In this document: piece after piece, positions 5,017 through 5,068 of the stretch
Position numbering within the stretch: position 1 is the stretch's first letter
Layout of the letters: each line of letters opens with the position of its first letter
NCBI GenBank assembly: GCA_023269245.1
Contig: JAHFMB010000071.1
Location: 1-5,068 of the forward strand
Length of the DNA stretch: 5,068 nucleotides
Direction: 5' to 3'
Source: Candidatus Tayloriibacteriota bacterium
GTDB taxonomy: Bacteria; Patescibacteriota; Minisyncoccia; Phycocordibacterales; PALSA-1337
Position numbers and translations under genes: made by a program
The notes under the pieces: generated by a model
Databases searched by the model: none
What the model was told of the DNA's origin: nothing
The model's input: only the letters and a program-made list of their open reading frames with translations

Positions 5017-5068
5017 GCTCCACTAAAAGTGAATTATGAATCCAGTTACTAGTGTCGCGATTCTTCGC

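Noticed and set aside
5036..5068. An ATG followed by 10 open codons (MNPVTSVAILR) running off the right edge, with TAAAAG at 5024-5029 as a possible -10 for a leaderless start.
   Set aside because: Too short to support a gene, and the -10 is poor; the next gene may start here but the window does not show it.

Overview
The window looks like a chromosomal housekeeping segment from a bacterium using the standard code (dut ends in TGA). The protein flavour (short GlyA and ArgRS, a Tmk with a Lys-rich N-terminus), the lack of Shine-Dalgarno sequences before all three complete genes and the mixed order of essential genes suggest a member of the Candidate Phyla Radiation (Patescibacteria, perhaps a Parcubacteria lineage). 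That assignment is inference from memory of these families, not from a search.

Layout, left to right. (1) 1-92: the C-terminal end of dut (dUTPase), recognised by its glycine-rich motif V. (2) 121-774: tmk (thymidylate kinase), with an extended -10 promoter just upstream. dut and tmk are both steps of dTTP synthesis. (3) 775-1573: about 800 bases with no credible protein gene. This holds a consensus-type promoter (TTGACA, 17-base spacer, TAATCT), about 600 bases dense in hairpins, including a rod capped by a GNRA tetraloop, and a strong intrinsic terminator at 1399-1444. It is best read as an independently transcribed, large structured RNA of about 610 nt that I cannot assign to a known family. 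(4) 1574-2779: glyA (serine hydroxymethyltransferase). (5) 2780-3172: another non-coding interval. On the minus strand it has a TTGACA-17-TATGAT promoter and, about 280 bases further on, a perfect 24-base palindrome followed by a T-rich tract, so it probably makes a second small RNA of about 290 nt running towards glyA. (6) 3173-4963: argS (arginyl-tRNA synthetase), apparently leaderless and divergent from the second RNA. Two tandem 42-base repeat units are inserted in frame in its catalytic domain. (7) 4964-5068: a short tail with an imperfect inverted repeat and no supported gene.

The proteins are ordinary nucleotide, one-carbon and translation enzymes: Dut and Tmk feed dTTP synthesis, GlyA supplies the methylene-tetrahydrofolate that thymidylate synthase needs, and ArgRS charges tRNA-Arg. 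The unusual content is the two apparently independent RNA genes, which share promoter architecture and a similar 5' end, and the repeat that has invaded argS without breaking its frame. No tRNA, rRNA, CRISPR array, transposase or insertion sequence was seen.
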